A stretch of 64,000 bases of DNA. Origin: JBBTIS01 sp038059855. Its GTDB lineage: Bacteria; Elusimicrobiota; Elusimicrobia; JACQPE01. A program made the translations under genes and the position numbers. Of this stretch, positions 8,408-17,001 are shown in pieces; the first letter of the stretch is position 1, and each line of letters starts with the position of its first letter. The notes under the pieces are model-generated. The model saw only the letters and a program-made list of their open reading frames with translations. It made no database searches and was not told the DNA's origin. Location: NCBI GenBank assembly GCA_964357255.1, contig CAYHKQ010000001.1, positions 5,470-69,469 of the forward strand, in the 5' to 3' direction.

Positions 8408-9321
8408 ATAATTCCTCGCGTTAAGCGTAGAACATTTTTTGATTTTTCTTCACGGCGTGTCTGGGCCGCCGTGGCCCCGGACTCCACCAACCCCATGCGC
8501 TGGGTAATTCGGCGCAGACGTTCCAATGCGCGGGTTTCGATTTGCCGGACTCGTTCGCGCGAAAGTCCTATATTATCCCCCACCTCTTCGAGGGTGCTGA
8601 TCTCACTGCCTTTTAAGCCATAGCGCAGATGGAGCACCTGGCGTTCCCGTGGGGCCAACTCCTTGAGGGCACGATTGAGCTCGTCGTGGAGTTTTAGGAC
8701 CCCTATTACGCGGTCCGGATTTTTTCCCTCTTCGTCCTTGATAATTTCTTCGAGGGCTAGATTTTCATCGCCCCCGATAGGACTTTCCAAGGAGCCCATA
8801 TCCTTGGCCGCCTCCGCGGCATTGACAATGCCTTTGATTTGCCGCGATGTCAGTCCCGTCATTTTGGACATTTCCGTGATGGTCGGGTCGCGGCCCAGTT
8901 TGCCGTGCATCCGGTCCCAGGTTTTAAACCATTTCCGCAACGCTTCCCAGGCATGGGGGGGAATTCGGATGGTTTTCGATTGCTCCTCGATCGCCCGGCG
9001 GATTCCCTGCTCGATCCAATAGGAGGCGTAGGTGGAAAACCGGAAGCCTTTTTCCGGGTCGAACTTGTCTATAGCGTGCATGAGGCCGAGATTTCCCTCT
9101 TCAATCAGATCGAGAAATTCCATGCCGGCCCGGTGGTATTTTTTGGCGATAGGAATAACCAACTTGAGATTTGTTTCCATGATGGTTTTTTTGGCCGCGC
9201 TGAAGCCCCGTTTGGCTTTTTTCCAGAGTTTGTACATCTCCTCCCGGGACATTTCCGGGAGGCGCTGGATGCCTTGGAAATATTGCCGCGTTAAATCGTA
9301 GGTCGAGTGATTCTCAGCCAT
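8359..9321 (-). CDS. RNA polymerase sigma-70 family factor (RpoD/RpoS type)
   Basis: 320 residues with regions 1.2, 2, 3 and 4 but no region 1.1. Core-binding/-10 region: LIEEGNLGLMHAIDKF and FRFSTYASYWIEQGIRRAI (about 75-115). Region 4 has the helix-turn-helix TLEEVGDNIGLSRERVRQIE (about 245-264). The overall form is closest to group 2 (RpoS-like) or short group 1 factors; whether it is the housekeeping factor cannot be told here. A 40-residue basic tail after region 4 overlaps the apt start. The start lies 1 nt after the acylphosphatase stop. Confidence 0.9.
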   Translation of the reverse strand: MAENHSTYDLTRQYFQGIQRLPEMSREEMYKLWKKAKRGFSAAKKTIMETNLKLVIPIAKKYHRAGMEFLDLIEEGNLGLMHAIDKFDPEKGFRFSTYASYWIEQGIRRAIEEQSKTIRIPPHAWEALRKWFKTWDRMHGKLGRDPTITEMSKMTGLTSRQIKGIVNAAEAAKDMGSLESPIGGDENLALEEIIKDEEGKNPDRVIGVLKLHDELNRALKELAPRERQVLHLRYGLKGSEISTLEEVGDNIGLSRERVRQIETRALERLRRITQRMGLVESGATAAQTRREEKSKNVLRLTRGIIWSKQNLTLGKKLKMT

Positions 9322-9322
9322 A

Positions 9323-9601
9323 TTAATACGTTATATCAAAGGAATGGAATTCATTGGCGCATGAAGCCCACTCAACCTCCAGCGCGTCAACCTTGGCCCA
9401 GGGGTGTTGAGTTCGCAATGTCTGGATAAAAGTTTCAATCAATGACTCCTCTCCTTCCGTCGTAACTTCAACGGAGCCGTCCTCTTTGTTTTTAACCCAG
9501 CCGGCCAAGCCGTTTTTTTTGGCGATTTTTTGTACGAAAAAACGATAGCCTACCCCCTGGACCTGCCCGCGTACCGTCAGATGCGCCTTTTTGGTTGCCA
9601 T
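9323..9601 (-). CDS. acyP: Acylphosphatase
   Basis: 92 residues, the usual size. It hydrolyses acyl phosphates. The signature VRGQVQGVGYRFFVQ contains the catalytic Arg (about residue 19-20) and GWVKN the catalytic Asn. It is first in an acyP-sigma-apt string with 1-nt spacing and overlap. Confidence 0.93.
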   Translation of the reverse strand: MATKKAHLTVRGQVQGVGYRFFVQKIAKKNGLAGWVKNKEDGSVEVTTEGEESLIETFIQTLRTQHPWAKVDALEVEWASCANEFHSFDITY

Positions 9602-9741
9602 TCGGCATTAAGGATATTAAAAAAGTGATTTATAATCTATGGTCGGAAGGTAAATTAAGGCCGACAAGTCCGGAAAGAAAAAATTATTTTTCTAACCTTG
9701 CGCACATTGTCCACCTTGTCCGCTTTATCTGCTTGTGTTGT

Positions 9742-9813
9742 CGGGGGTTGGCGTAGTGGTAGCGCGCACGCTTGGGGTGCGTGAGGTCGTGGGTTCAATT
9801 CCCACACCCCCGA
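9742..9813 (+). tRNA. tRNA-Pro(GGG)
   Basis: 72 nt without CCA. The acceptor CGGGGGT pairs with ACCCCCG; the anticodon stem CACGC/GCGTG closes loop TTGGGGT, anticodon GGG. Confidence 0.95.
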
Positions 9814-9842
9814 TTCTCTAGTATTTTTTTTCTAAATTATTA

Positions 9843-11048
9843 ATGATCCCCAAAAAAGTCCTTATCCTCTACGGCGCCCCTGGTTCGGGCCATGCCCAAG
9901 TGGCTTCGGCGTTGGCCCAAGCGATTAATAAAACTCCGGGTTGGATGGCCCACGAAGATCATCTCTTGCGTCATTGGCCGGCCTTGGGCGGGCTTTTGTT
10001 GCGGTTATATCGCTGGGTTCTTGGACATATGGCGGGGGCCTGGGGGCGTTTACACGGCAATCCTCGCTACTTGGCGATGGCTCGGCGAGCGGAAAGCGTT
10101 CTTTACGGCCTGGACATTTTTCGGATTCAAAAAATTCTAGACCGGCATCAGCCTCATTTAGTGATCGCCGTCCATGTTTTGCCTCTCAGGTGCCTCGCAG
10201 TTTTAAAAGCCGGCGGCAAATTTTCTTTGCCTTTGTATGCCGTCATTACCGATTTTTGGGCGCACTCTTACTGGCCCGTAGCAGGCGTTGAGCGCTACTT
10301 TGCTTCGAGTAAATGCTCCGCGGATGATTTAATCGCCGGCGGCGTTCCGGCTCGGCGCGTTGCGATCACGGGCATTCCGCTACGTGAAGAATTTCGTTCC
10401 CATCCTTCTAAAATTTATTGCCGCCTGAGGACTAATTTTGATCCGATTCGCAAGCTAATCCTGGTGATGGGCGGTCGTTATGGGATTTTTCCTTTCGAGG
10501 AGTTACTTGAAGCCGCGATGAACGTTTCGGTTGCGCGGCAATGGCAGTGGGCATTTGTTTTTGGCGGCAATGATCGGGCCTTAAGGCGCGCTCGTGAGAA
10601 TTTGCCGCCGGAGGAGTCCCGGCGCATTCGCTTGACGGGGTTTCTTGAGGACATGGCTCCATTGATGGCGGCTTCGGATCTTTTGATCACGAAAGCCGGA
10701 GGTTCGACCTTGGCTGAGGCGCTGGCCTGCGGGGTAGCGATGATTCTGTGCCGCCCCATTCCCGGACAGGAAGAAGGCAATGCTCGTTTTTTAGTAAGCC
10801 TGGGAGCGGCGTTGCGTGCCGACACAGCCGGCGTCGCCCTGCAAATGGCTGCCGGACTTCTTCAATCGTCCGACAAGATCGAGAGCATGCGAGAGGCCGC
10901 GCGGTCGCTGGCCTATCCCGACGCGGCCGGCGAGATTGCCCGGAGGTTGGACTCCCCGCTTGTTTTTGGTGGAGCCGAGGGGGCTCGAACCCCTGACCTC
11001 TTCCTTGCGAAGGAAGCGTTCTCCCAACTGAACTACGGCCCCATTTAA
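9843..11048 (+). CDS. MGDG synthase/MurG-like glycosyltransferase
   Basis: 401 residues as read. It belongs to the GT28/MGDG-synthase-like GT-B family (UDP-sugar:diacylglycerol or related lipid transfer). N-terminal GAPGSGHAQVASALAQAI and later ITGIPLREEF, VMGGRYGI and TKAGGSTLAEALACG (about 280-294) are the donor-binding blocks. This would make a membrane glycolipid; the acceptor is inference. The last 26 residues are encoded by the strand opposite tRNA-Ala (10970-11042), so the natural fold ends near residue 375 and the tail is an incidental read-through of tRNA sequence. It starts 29 bp after tRNA-Pro. Confidence 0.85.
   Translation: MIPKKVLILYGAPGSGHAQVASALAQAINKTPGWMAHEDHLLRHWPALGGLLLRLYRWVLGHMAGAWGRLHGNPRYLAMARRAESVLYGLDIFRIQKILDRHQPHLVIAVHVLPLRCLAVLKAGGKFSLPLYAVITDFWAHSYWPVAGVERYFASSKCSADDLIAGGVPARRVAITGIPLREEFRSHPSKIYCRLRTNFDPIRKLILVMGGRYGIFPFEELLEAAMNVSVARQWQWAFVFGGNDRALRRARENLPPEESRRIRLTGFLEDMAPLMAASDLLITKAGGSTLAEALACGVAMILCRPIPGQEEGNARFLVSLGAALRADTAGVALQMAAGLLQSSDKIESMREAARSLAYPDAAGEIARRLDSPLVFGGAEGARTPDLFLAKEAFSQLNYGPI
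10970..11042 (-). tRNA. tRNA-Ala(CGC)
   Basis: 73 nt. The acceptor GGGGCCG pairs with CGGCTCC (one G-U pair). Anticodon stem CTTCC/GGAAG closes loop TTCGCAA, anticodon CGC. It lies entirely antisense within the 3' end of the glycosyltransferase reading frame. Confidence 0.93.
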
Positions 11049-11084
11049 GTCTAAATTAATGGCGACACAAATGTTTAAAAAATT

Positions 11085-11157
<73 letters not shown>

Positions 11158-11263
11158 GCTTTAAAAAGAAGGCCAATGACGCCAGCAGGCCAATAGGGCT
11201 AAAAACGCAAACAGCGGCATTGTCCTCTTTGGCCTTCCGCTACAGTATGCTAAATTACTTGTC

Positions 11264-11527
11264 GTGGATAAAGGAAAGCTGACGGCTCTGGTTCGCCTCA
11301 AGACCGGCTGGGACAAAGAGGCCTCTGATGGGGCCGTGGACATTGTTCTTGACTCGATCAGGGCGCTTTTGAACACCGGCGACCGCCTGACCATTCACGG
11401 CTTCGGAAGTTTTATCGTGCGTATTACCAAGCCTCGCCGTGGGCGCAATATTAAAACCGGAGAATCCGTGGCTATTCCTCCCCAAAAGCAGATCAAATTC
11501 CGCATGAGCCAGAATTTTCTGTCGTAG
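11264..11527 (+). CDS. HU/IHF-family DNA-binding protein
   Basis: 87 residues, starting GTG. The family signature GDRLTIHGFGSFIVRITKPRRGRNIKTGE is present in pieces: FGSF near 47-50 and the DNA-contacting arm RRGRNIKTG near 58-66. The last residues (SQNFLS) are atypical of HU, nearer to IHF-type subunits. There is no ribosome site; a TATGCT element 12 nt before the GTG suggests a leaderless or very short-leader mRNA. It is followed 2 nt later by a MerR regulator, a common pairing with IHF-type genes. Confidence 0.9.
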   Translation: MDKGKLTALVRLKTGWDKEASDGAVDIVLDSIRALLNTGDRLTIHGFGSFIVRITKPRRGRNIKTGESVAIPPQKQIKFRMSQNFLS

Positions 11528-11529
11528 CA

Positions 11530-11916
11530 ATGCCGAAGGATACCCCATCCGCCTTCACCCCCCATCCCTCTCTTTGGCGGCCTTCTTATACTATCCGGGA
11601 GGCGGGGCGTTTGACCCAGTTGCCTTCGCGCGTGTTGCGCTACTGGGAAAGCCGTCGTCTATTGAGTCCTGAGCGCTCCATCCGCGGGCACAGACGTTAC
11701 CGCCAGTCGGACATTGAAAGGATTTTGAAAATCAAAGAGCTTTTTTATGTCAAAGGAATGCGTTTGGAGGGCGCGCGCAAGGCCTTGATCGAGGAGGCCA
11801 AGAAGCGCCAAAAGAGCTCGGAACTTCCATTGGAACTCGCCACTCAATCCGCGGCGTCCGACGCGTTGGCCCAAACAAAGCAGGTTTTGAAGGAAATTTT
11901 AGCGATTCTGCGCTAA
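11530..11916 (+). CDS. MerR-family transcriptional regulator
   Basis: 128 residues. The N-terminal winged helix YTIREAGRLTQLPSRVLRYWE (residues about 20-40) and HRRYRQSDIERILKIKEL are typical MerR, followed by one long helix and a short tail with no metal-binding cysteines. The effector is unknown. It is translated directly after the HU/IHF gene (2-nt gap). Confidence 0.9.
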   Translation: MPKDTPSAFTPHPSLWRPSYTIREAGRLTQLPSRVLRYWESRRLLSPERSIRGHRRYRQSDIERILKIKELFYVKGMRLEGARKALIEEAKKRQKSSELPLELATQSAASDALAQTKQVLKEILAILR

Positions 11917-11975
11917 CTATTTTTACAGTCGCACTTTCCCCTTTTGGCCTCTCCACCTGAAGGGTTGCCCAAGAA

Positions 11976-12524
11976 CTATTCATTTTCTTCCTCTTCTTCC
12001 GGAGGTTCCTGGTCTTTTTCTTTGGTTTTTTTTGAGCCCTTGTCCTTTAGGCTTTTGAAGATGTCCTCGGGTTTCAAATTTTTTATCTCTTCTTTGAATT
12101 TGCCCACCTCCTCCTCGGAGATGGGCTTGTTCATGGTGTGACATTTTTCAAAAACTTTTTCGTCAACGAAGATGACGCAATTAGCTCGCACGGCCAGGGC
12201 AATCGCGTCGCTGGGACGCGAGTCAACGACGTGTTTGGTTGAGTTGTGGCTGATGTGGACCTCGGCGTAGAATGTTTGAGCCCGCAGGTCGCTCACTACT
12301 ACATGGTCTATTTTATAGCCTACGCTTTCGATGGTGTTGATCATTAAGTCGTGGGTCATTGGCCTGGGCAGGGCGATGTTGGCGAATTTGAGCGCGATGG
12401 CCTGGCCTTCGGCAATTCCGATCCAAATGGGCAAGAGCCTGGGGCCGTCTATTTCCTCAAGCAAGAGGACGCATTCGGTTCCGCTGGTGGCGATCGAGTA
12501 GACTTTGACCTTGATCATTGCCAT
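11976..12524 (-). CDS. Bifunctional nuclease-family protein (DUF151)
   Basis: 182 residues. Conserved blocks LLEEIDGPRLLPIWIGIAEGQAIAL (about 22-46) and DSRPSDAIALAVRANCVIFVDE (about 101-122) define the DUF151/BFN family, with reported RNase/DNase activity in some members. The C-terminal 50 residues are a charged Lys/Glu tail ending in an acidic run. An ATG two codons in (12518) is an alternative start. It is the last gene of the leftward miaB-to-DUF151 string, 1 nt after gpsA. Confidence 0.9.
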   Translation of the reverse strand: MAMIKVKVYSIATSGTECVLLLEEIDGPRLLPIWIGIAEGQAIALKFANIALPRPMTHDLMINTIESVGYKIDHVVVSDLRAQTFYAEVHISHNSTKHVVDSRPSDAIALAVRANCVIFVDEKVFEKCHTMNKPISEEEVGKFKEEIKNLKPEDIFKSLKDKGSKKTKEKDQEPPEEEEENE

Positions 12525-12525
12525 G

Positions 12526-13497
12526 CTATTTTAATCTTAACAGGAGTTCTCGGGATTTGGAAGGGGTGTTAAGGATAGTCTGGATTTGATGAAGCAGGGG
12601 GAGCCTGATCTTTTGCTTGGCGGCCAGGCGGTTGAATTGCCGGCAAGCCTCAACCCCCTCGGTGACCATGCCGATGCGCCGGCGCCCTTCTTCTAGGGAA
12701 CAGCCTTTGGCCAGAATTCGTCCCAGTCCGGAATTTCGGGAATTAGGAGAAAGGCTGGTCGTTAATAAATCCCCCAAACCGGCCGGGCCCCAGGCCGTTT
12801 CTTTTTGGCCGCCGAGGCGTTCGCTCATGCGGGTTATTTCGTCCATGGCTCGGCACAAAAAAATCGCTCGGGCGTTGGCCGGGGCGCCCAAACCTTCGAG
12901 GATTCCGTAGCCCAAACCGTAAATGTTTTTCATGGCCCCGCCTATTTGGACCCCGATGATATCTTCGGAGGTTTGTATGCGCAGGTTGCCGCGCGACAGG
13001 ATTTTTTGGATTTGACGGCGCTTGGCATTGGCCGGCCCGGCCAGAACCGCGAGGGTCGGCGAGCCTTGGAGCAATTCTTTGGCGATCGTGGGGCCGGACA
13101 GGGCAAAAATATCGTTTTTGCTTAAACCCAGGATTCTGCGCGCGTTTTGGCTTAACGGTAAGAGCGTTTTAGGATCGAGCCCTTTGCTTAGTATCAGGAA
13201 GGCAAGGGGCCGGGGTTGGAATTTGATCCGCTCAAGCGTTGATGAAAAAAAATCTCCGGCCACGGCCAGGATCAGAAGGTTTCGAGGTCCGATGCGGAGC
13301 GCTTCGATTTCGCCGGTCACGCGGATTGATTTGGGACAACGGCCTTGTCCGGCGAGCGCCGGATGAACGCCCGTTGTTTCAATCGCGCGGCGCGTGCGTT
13401 CGAGGTATTCCCAGGCGATGATATCGCGAATTCCATAATGCGCTAAATGTATAGAAAGCGCCCCGCCCCAAGCTCCAAAACCGATGACGCGGATCAT
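12526..13497 (-). CDS. gpsA: Glycerol-3-phosphate dehydrogenase [NAD(P)+]
   Basis: 323 residues. It reduces dihydroxyacetone phosphate to sn-glycerol 3-phosphate for phospholipid synthesis. The N-terminal Rossmann motif is VIGFGAWGGALSIHLA, then ALSGPTIAKEL, and GAMKNIYGLGYGILEGLG carries the catalytic Lys (about 190-207). It lies between plsY and DUF151, so the lipid-precursor genes gpsA, plsY and pgsA sit together. Confidence 0.95.
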   Translation of the reverse strand: MIRVIGFGAWGGALSIHLAHYGIRDIIAWEYLERTRRAIETTGVHPALAGQGRCPKSIRVTGEIEALRIGPRNLLILAVAGDFFSSTLERIKFQPRPLAFLILSKGLDPKTLLPLSQNARRILGLSKNDIFALSGPTIAKELLQGSPTLAVLAGPANAKRRQIQKILSRGNLRIQTSEDIIGVQIGGAMKNIYGLGYGILEGLGAPANARAIFLCRAMDEITRMSERLGGQKETAWGPAGLGDLLTTSLSPNSRNSGLGRILAKGCSLEEGRRRIGMVTEGVEACRQFNRLAAKQKIRLPLLHQIQTILNTPSKSRELLLRLK

Positions 13498-13510
13498 AAA
13501 TAAAAAATCA

Positions 13511-14128
13511 TCAACCTTTTTTTAACGAGCCGGCGAAAAATTCTCCTCCCGACAAGAGACGTTTTATGTTGGAAATGTGGCGGATGAGGATGATGACGCC
13601 GACGCCCAGAGCCATGATGCTTAAGGAGCGGGGAGCGCCCAAGAGAACGCTTGAGAGCGGTAGCGTGACCGCCGCGGCCATGGAACCCACGGAGATGTGT
13701 CCGGAGAGCTTTGTTCCCAAGGCAAAAGCGCCCGTGGCGCACAGGGTGGGCAGGGGTAGAAGTCCGGCAAATACGCCGGCGCTGGTGGCTACGCCTTTGC
13801 CGCCTCTAAATTTTAAAAAAATTGTCCAGTTATGCCCGATGACGGCCAAGACTCCGGCGGCAATGGGGAAGAAAAGCGAATCCGGCCCTAGCGAGAAGGC
13901 CAAATAGGTGGGGATGTAACCTTTTAAGATATCAAGGATTGCGGTGGCGATGCCCTGCGCCTTGCCGCAAACGCGGTAGACATTGGCGGCGCCGGGGTTG
14001 CCCGAGCCATATTCGCGGATGTCAATGCCCTTGACACGTTTGGCGATCAGATAGCCCGATGGAATGGCCCCTGAGAGATAGCTCAATACCAGCAGGCCCA
14101 TCTGAGCGGAATTTAGCGGCATAGTCAT
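13511..14128 (-). CDS. plsY: Glycerol-3-phosphate acyltransferase PlsY
   Basis: 205 residues, multi-pass inner membrane. It transfers acyl from acyl-phosphate to glycerol 3-phosphate. The three PlsY motifs are visible: SGAIPSGYLIAK (about 19-30), GSGNPGAANVYR (about 41-52) and GHNWTIFLKFRGGKGVAT (about 97-114). The start overlaps the pgsA stop by ATGA. Confidence 0.95.
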   Translation of the reverse strand: MTMPLNSAQMGLLVLSYLSGAIPSGYLIAKRVKGIDIREYGSGNPGAANVYRVCGKAQGIATAILDILKGYIPTYLAFSLGPDSLFFPIAAGVLAVIGHNWTIFLKFRGGKGVATSAGVFAGLLPLPTLCATGAFALGTKLSGHISVGSMAAAVTLPLSSVLLGAPRSLSIMALGVGVIILIRHISNIKRLLSGGEFFAGSLKKG

Positions 14129-14667
14129 CGGTCGTTTAGTTTTTTACTGCCAAATGTCAGGTAGTCCACGAATGAGACAAAGGTCAGGAGCGCTACTCCA
14201 TAAGACATGACTTCTAACACGGTGGCCATCCGGCCGCCCAAAGCGGGGTAGGCGTGGCTAAAGATGAGCAAGAGAAAATACACCATTTGCGCGCTAATGG
14301 CGAGCTTTCCGGAAAATCGAGAGAGGGTTTTGACGCTTTGTTCTCTCGCCAGGTAAATAATCCAACCTACGAGGATAGCAAAATCTCTAGACAGGAGTAA
14401 GATGAAAAACCATTTGGGAATGAGGCCTAGGTAGAGAAGGAGGGTGTAACTCGGAATTAAAACGATTTTGTCCGCAACCTGATCCAGGAAGGCGCCGAAT
14501 TTTGTGATCTGTCGGTATTTACGGGCCACAAACCCGTCGAGCGCATCCGTTAAGATGCTGGCCAGAAAGAACCAGAAGGCGGGATCATAGGTTTTATAAA
14601 TCAGGCAGATTAGAAAAAATGGCGTCAGGCTGATGCGTAAAAGGGTGATTTTGCTGGCGAAATTCAC
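14125..14667 (-). CDS. pgsA: CDP-alcohol phosphatidyltransferase (phosphatidylglycerophosphate synthase type)
   Basis: 180 residues with several TM helices. The catalytic CDP-alcohol motif runs from DALDGFVAR to FGAFLDQVADK (about 41-66), with all Asp residues of D-x2-D-G-x2-A-R-x8-G-x3-D-x3-D. The usual PgsA substrate is CDP-diacylglycerol plus glycerol 3-phosphate; the neighbouring gpsA and plsY support this. The start is GTG. Confidence 0.88.
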   Translation of the reverse strand: MNFASKITLLRISLTPFFLICLIYKTYDPAFWFFLASILTDALDGFVARKYRQITKFGAFLDQVADKIVLIPSYTLLLYLGLIPKWFFILLLSRDFAILVGWIIYLAREQSVKTLSRFSGKLAISAQMVYFLLLIFSHAYPALGGRMATVLEVMSYGVALLTFVSFVDYLTFGSKKLNDR

Positions 14668-14719
14668 AAAAATTTTTCGCTCCGCTCGGACAAACTGAAA
14701 ATTTTACCTGGAAAAATTT

Positions 14720-16006
14720 TCATGAGCGGGCCATTCCCTGTAGTTTTTTGATCTGTTCTCGGGGAGCCTGAAGCAGGATTCGGTATCCTCCCTTGCCGTC
14801 GGCGCGAAAGTTAAGAACCTTGCTGACTTTATACACCAAGGCCAGGAGATGGCCTTGGTGGGCTGAGATTTTAATTTCGGCGCGCCCCCAGGAGGCGAGC
14901 AATCGTTTCTCGATCGCCGCTAAGAGTTTGTCTAGGCCTTCGCCGGTTTTGCACGAGACCCAAAGGCCCGATGCGCCCGGGATCAGGCGCTCATTTGAGC
15001 CGGCCGGGACAAGATCGGCCTTGCTGAACACTTGGAGTTGAGGATAGTCGTTCACTTCAAGGCTTTTGAGGATTTTGTTCACTTCGGCGTTCCTGTGAAT
15101 CCGGATTTCGTCCGGGCAGGCCGGATCGCTCACATGGATGAGTAAATCAGCCCATCGGATTTCTTCAAGAGTGGCCCGGAAACTGGTCACAAGATGAGTC
15201 GGTAGTTTGCTGATAAAACCCACGGTATCCGTCAAAAGAATCGGCAAACCGCAGGGAAGGTAAACGCGTCGCGTCATAGTATCGAGGGTTGCGAAGAGGC
15301 GCTCGTCGGCCCAGGCCGGTCCTGGTTCGCCGGCGCTCGAAGAGCGCTTCGACGCCACCAGCGCGTTAAGCAGAGAGGATTTACCGGCATTGGTGTAGCC
15401 CACAATGGCGGCCTGCGCCACGCCTTCTTTGAGGCGTTTAGCGCGTTGCACTTCACGCTCCAAGCGCACCCGATCGAGATCATTTTTAATGTGTTGAATT
15501 CTGGTCCGGATTCTGCGTCGGTCGTATTCCAGGGCGCGTTCGCCCGGGCCGCGCGTGCCGATTCCTCCCCACTGCTGGGACATCTCCCGTCCGCGTCCGG
15601 TGAGCCGCGAGAGAAGATAGCTGTGTTGAGCCAGTTCCACCTGAAGCATGCCCTCTCTGGTTTTGGCGCGTTTGGCAAAGACGTCGAGAATTAGGCGCGT
15701 GCGGTCAATCACCTTGGTTCCCAGAAGGTTTTCGAGATTTCTTTGCTGAGTGGAACTCAACTCTTCGTCAAACACCACGCAGTGCGAGCCGGAGCGCGAC
15801 GCAATGTCGGCTATTTCAAGGGCCTTGCCCTTTCCGATCAGAAAAGCCGGATCACGCGTCCGGCGTTTTTGCAGAATTTTTTCGGCTACCGCGCCGCCGG
15901 CGCTGATAACCAAGTTTTCAAGCTCGTCGAGAGCGTTGTCTGAGGGACCTTGAGTCGCAGATGTAATCAGGCCCGCCAGAATGACTTTTTCGGATTGCCT
16001 TAGCAT
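14720..16006 (-). CDS. hflX: GTPase HflX
   Basis: 428 residues. The N-terminal HflX domain contains the glycine-rich segment GRGREMSQQWGGIGTRGPGE (about 137-156). The G domain has G1 VGYTNAGKSSLLNAL, G3 DTVGF and the G4-like SKAD. HflX acts on ribosomes, splitting or rescuing stalled 70S. Its start overlaps the miaA stop, as in the common hfq/miaA/hflX neighbourhood, though no hfq is present. Confidence 0.95.
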   Translation of the reverse strand: MLRQSEKVILAGLITSATQGPSDNALDELENLVISAGGAVAEKILQKRRTRDPAFLIGKGKALEIADIASRSGSHCVVFDEELSSTQQRNLENLLGTKVIDRTRLILDVFAKRAKTREGMLQVELAQHSYLLSRLTGRGREMSQQWGGIGTRGPGERALEYDRRRIRTRIQHIKNDLDRVRLEREVQRAKRLKEGVAQAAIVGYTNAGKSSLLNALVASKRSSSAGEPGPAWADERLFATLDTMTRRVYLPCGLPILLTDTVGFISKLPTHLVTSFRATLEEIRWADLLIHVSDPACPDEIRIHRNAEVNKILKSLEVNDYPQLQVFSKADLVPAGSNERLIPGASGLWVSCKTGEGLDKLLAAIEKRLLASWGRAEIKISAHQGHLLALVYKVSKVLNFRADGKGGYRILLQAPREQIKKLQGMARS

Positions 16007-16998
16007 GGGACAGGGGGCGCCGGAGCGCCGGTCTCATGGAGAATAAATTCCGAGGCTTGTTGGAGAAAATTCGGCTCCGGGGCAATGGGAATCAAATCTT
16101 TTTCTTGCCGAAACCAGCTACGTTGGCGTTTGGAGTATTGGTAATCGGCCCGTACGCAATCGGCCATGGCTTCTTCCGGCGTAGACCGGCCTTTTTGTAA
16201 TTTCCAGATGGGTTCGGCCAAAAGCGCTTCAAAAGCGGCCAAATGAGGAGTTTTTTCGCCGTAAAGGGTTTCCATGCGCCGGACTTCGCCGAGCATTTTG
16301 TCCCAGGAGTCTTGAATGCGCTTGGAGATTCTTTCTTTGATTTGAGCCGCGGGTCGGTTCAGATAAAACGCTTTGAATTTCCAGGGCAGAGCAGGGCAAG
16401 CGGGATGGGCCTTGCGATAGAGGCTTAGCGGCTGACCAAGTTGAAGGCAGAGTTCCAGGGCGCGCAGTACGCGCCGGGGATTTTTCGCGTCGAGACGTTC
16501 GTAGGCCGCAGGGTCGCGCCGTTGGAGTTCGATCCCCAGGCTTTCGAGGCCTTCTTGCCGAAGGCGATTTTCCAGCCGCAGTCTTAACTGCGGGTCGGGA
16601 TCCGGCGCCGGCGAGAAGCCTTGGCTCAACGCTCTCCAGTAAAAGCCGCTACCGCCGGCCACAATGGCCCAGGGGGATCGCGAGAGAATTGTTTTCAAGA
16701 GCGGACGGGCCGCTTTGCCGAATAAATGCGCGCTCCAGCGTTCGCGTGGATCGAGAAAATCCACCAGATGGTAGGGGATGCCTTCGTTGGTTTCGTAAAT
16801 TTCATTTGTTCGAGCCTTTTTGACCCAGCGACCTTCGGGCACGGCCGTGAGCGAGGGCAGGCCCTTGTAAATACCCCGTGAATCGCAGGAGACGATTTGG
16901 GTCTTGAGGATTTTTGCCAAATGAATAGCCAACGCGGTTTTGCCTGAAGCCGTGGGCCCCAGAATGGCGATGACGCGCGGCGGCTCCTTAGGACTCAA
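16000..16998 (-). CDS. miaA: tRNA dimethylallyltransferase
   Basis: 332 residues. It transfers dimethylallyl to A37 of UNN-decoding tRNAs. P-loop GPTASGKTALAIHLA (about 14-28); the SCDSRGIYKGL block replaces the usual SADSRQVY; VAGGSGFYWRAL near 110. The start is TTG at 16998; AAGGAG lies just inside the frame, so the exact start is uncertain. It is 3 nt from the PilZ stop and its product feeds MiaB. Confidence 0.93.
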   Translation of the reverse strand: MSPKEPPRVIAILGPTASGKTALAIHLAKILKTQIVSCDSRGIYKGLPSLTAVPEGRWVKKARTNEIYETNEGIPYHLVDFLDPRERWSAHLFGKAARPLLKTILSRSPWAIVAGGSGFYWRALSQGFSPAPDPDPQLRLRLENRLRQEGLESLGIELQRRDPAAYERLDAKNPRRVLRALELCLQLGQPLSLYRKAHPACPALPWKFKAFYLNRPAAQIKERISKRIQDSWDKMLGEVRRMETLYGEKTPHLAAFEALLAEPIWKLQKGRSTPEEAMADCVRADYQYSKRQRSWFRQEKDLIPIAPEPNFLQQASEFILHETGAPAPPVPC

Positions 16999-17001
16999 GA
17001 A

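Noticed and set aside
10970..11048. GARTPDL-type tail as a conserved protein domain of the glycosyltransferase
   Set aside because: It is the translated complement of tRNA-Ala, a known source of spurious protein similarity.
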